From Anaerocolumna sp. AGMB13025 (GTDB taxonomy: Bacteria; Bacillota; Clostridia; Lachnospirales; Lachnospiraceae): a DNA stretch of 64,000 bases. Positions 63,027-64,000 of this stretch are shown piece after piece. Position 1 is the first letter of the stretch; the number at the start of each line of letters is the position of its first letter. The notes beneath the pieces are model-generated. The model worked only from the letters and a program-made list of their open reading frames with translations. It had not been told where the DNA came from and searched no databases. A program made the translations under genes and the position numbers. Location: the NCBI RefSeq assembly GCF_029689925.1, contig NZ_CP121445.1, forward strand, positions 1,605,001 to 1,669,000, given 5' to 3'.

Positions 63027-64000
63027 ATGTATAGTTTTATAAATGATTACAGCGAAGGCGCTCATCCGGCGGTGCTTGATTTATTAATAAAATCCAATCT
63101 GGAACAGAATGCGGGTTATGGAGAAGATATTCATACGTCGAAAGCCAAGGAATATATCTATAAGCTGATATTCAATGACAAGGCAGATATCCACTTTATA
63201 CCAGGAGGCACCCAAACCAACCTCTTAGTCATATCCTCCTTCCTGCGACCACACCAGTGCGTAATTGCTGCGGATACGGGACATATTAATGTACATGAAA
63301 CAGGAGCTATTGAAGCCACGGGACATAAAGTAATTGCCATGCCCTGCAAAGACGGAAAGCTTACCCCTGCTATTATACAGGCGGCCCTTGACTATCATAC
63401 CGATGAACATATGGTACAGCCTAAGATGGTATACCTCTCCGATACCACAGAGGTAGGAACCATCTATACGAAGGCAGAATTATCCGCAATCCATCACATC
63501 TGCAAATTAAATGGATTAATCTTATTCTTAGACGGAGCCCGTATGGGGTCGGCTATGACCTGTCAGGAAAATGATCTGGAGTTAAAAGACATTGCAGAGT
63601 TAGTGGATGTATTCTATATCGGTGGCACCAAAAATGGTGCTCTTCTTGGAGAAGTACTGGTTATCTGCAAGGAGGAGTTAAAGGAGGATTTCCGTTACCT
63701 CATTAAGCAAAGAGGTGCATTAATGGCAAAAGGTTTTGTTCTGGGTATCCAGTTTGAAGCCTTGTTTTGCGATAATCTCTATTTTGAATTAGGAGCCCAT
63801 GCCAATGAAATGGCCGAAAAGATAGCAGGGGTCTTAAAAGAACTGGGTTATTCCTTTTTAGCACCGACTGGCACCAATCAGATATTTCCGATTCTGACAA
63901 ATGAGACCATTGAAAAACTGGAGAAGGAATTCGTGTTCTCCATCCAAAAGAAAATGGATGAAACTCATAGTGCGGTCAGATTCGTAACCTCCTGGGCGAC
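63027..64000 (+). CDS. Low-specificity L-threonine aldolase (partial, runs off the edge)
   Basis: About 324 residues are visible. They read MYSFINDYSEGAHPAVLDLLIKSN, GYGEDIHTSKAKEYIYKLI, FIPGGTQTNLLVISSFL, GHINVHETGAIEATGHKV, LFLDGARMGSAM and FYIGGTKNGALLGEVLV, whose lysine is the expected PLP Schiff-base residue. The enzyme splits threonine or allo-threonine to glycine and acetaldehyde. The ATG at 63027 has only a weak AAGG site. The frame is open to the right edge, and the family length (~340) implies only a few residues are missing. Confidence 0.88.
   Translation, partial: MYSFINDYSEGAHPAVLDLLIKSNLEQNAGYGEDIHTSKAKEYIYKLIFNDKADIHFIPGGTQTNLLVISSFLRPHQCVIAADTGHINVHETGAIEATGHKVIAMPCKDGKLTPAIIQAALDYHTDEHMVQPKMVYLSDTTEVGTIYTKAELSAIHHICKLNGLILFLDGARMGSAMTCQENDLELKDIAELVDVFYIGGTKNGALLGEVLVICKEELKEDFRYLIKQRGALMAKGFVLGIQFEALFCDNLYFELGAHANEMAEKIAGVLKELGYSFLAPTGTNQIFPILTNETIEKLEKEFVFSIQKKMDETHSAVRFVTSWA

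Overview
The window looks like the chromosome of a low-GC Gram-positive anaerobe, most likely a Lachnospiraceae-type clostridium. That rests on strong GGAGG ribosome sites, many intrinsic terminators, YesM/YesN-type signalling, LplB/YtcP-type sugar transport and the clostridial nitrogenase gene order with two PII-like genes inside the operon. This is inference from gene families and base composition; no rRNA or tRNA gene lies in the window. I see no CRISPR array, insertion sequence, prophage or replication origin.

Layout. 1-2600: the end of a class I aminoacyl-tRNA synthetase (probably ValS), a small hypothetical gene, a lipoprotein and MTA/SAH nucleosidase. 2820-6090: a promoter, an 18-residue leader peptide and an attenuator-like hairpin series, then a three-gene ABC-2 export system. 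6413-11910: a SulP anion transporter, nitroreductase, small monooxygenase, HD-domain protein, a DNA-binding regulator fused to a molybdate-binding-type domain, and a GNAT protein.

12164-21941 is the centrepiece: an iron-only nitrogenase operon in the order anfH, nifI1, nifI2, anfD, anfG, anfK, nifB, followed by a glutamine-amidotransferase-like gene, a flavin-binding PNPOx-like gene, a beta-repeat protein with a C-terminal cysteine cluster and an unrecognised small gene. AnfD carries Cys257 and His423 at the positions expected for cofactor ligands. anfH is preceded by a leader with a 17-bp terminator stem and a competing antiterminator segment, and nifB by a separate folded leader. No nifE, nifN or molybdenum nifDK is in the window.

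22139-25602 encodes a YesM/YesN-type two-component pair. 26157-29607 holds two phosphoesterase-type enzymes, a hypothetical gene and a methyltransferase. 29855-30161 is a 307-nt imperfect palindrome. 30326-39931 is a glycoside-uptake and degradation locus: ABC permease, lipoprotein, permease, PfkB kinase, GH4, GH125 (alpha-1,6-mannosidase family) and a large unrecognised protein. 40157-52720 is mixed: YitT-like membrane protein, one-domain molbindin, secreted protein, LrgA/LrgB, GNAT, SIMPL, UvrC-like nuclease, an XRE regulator with 28-residue repeats next to a heterodimeric ABC exporter, and an AraC regulator with an 18-bp minisatellite in its DNA-binding domain.

53094-59929 is an amine/amino-acid oxidation operon (RidA, ornithine-cyclodeaminase-like protein, 2Fe-2S protein, FAD/ferredoxin subunit, BFD-like subunit, DAO-type FAD subunit) followed by an amino-acid permease. 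The operon and the permease share an 18-bp upstream motif placed identically 22 bp before TATAAT. 59951-64000: hflX behind its own leader peptide and terminator, a homocysteine methyltransferase and the start of a threonine aldolase.

A recurring theme is control by folded RNA leaders: the ABC-2 exporter, anfH, nifB, the oxidation operon and permease, and hflX. A recurrent hairpin element also precedes lrgA, lrgB and the GH125 gene.
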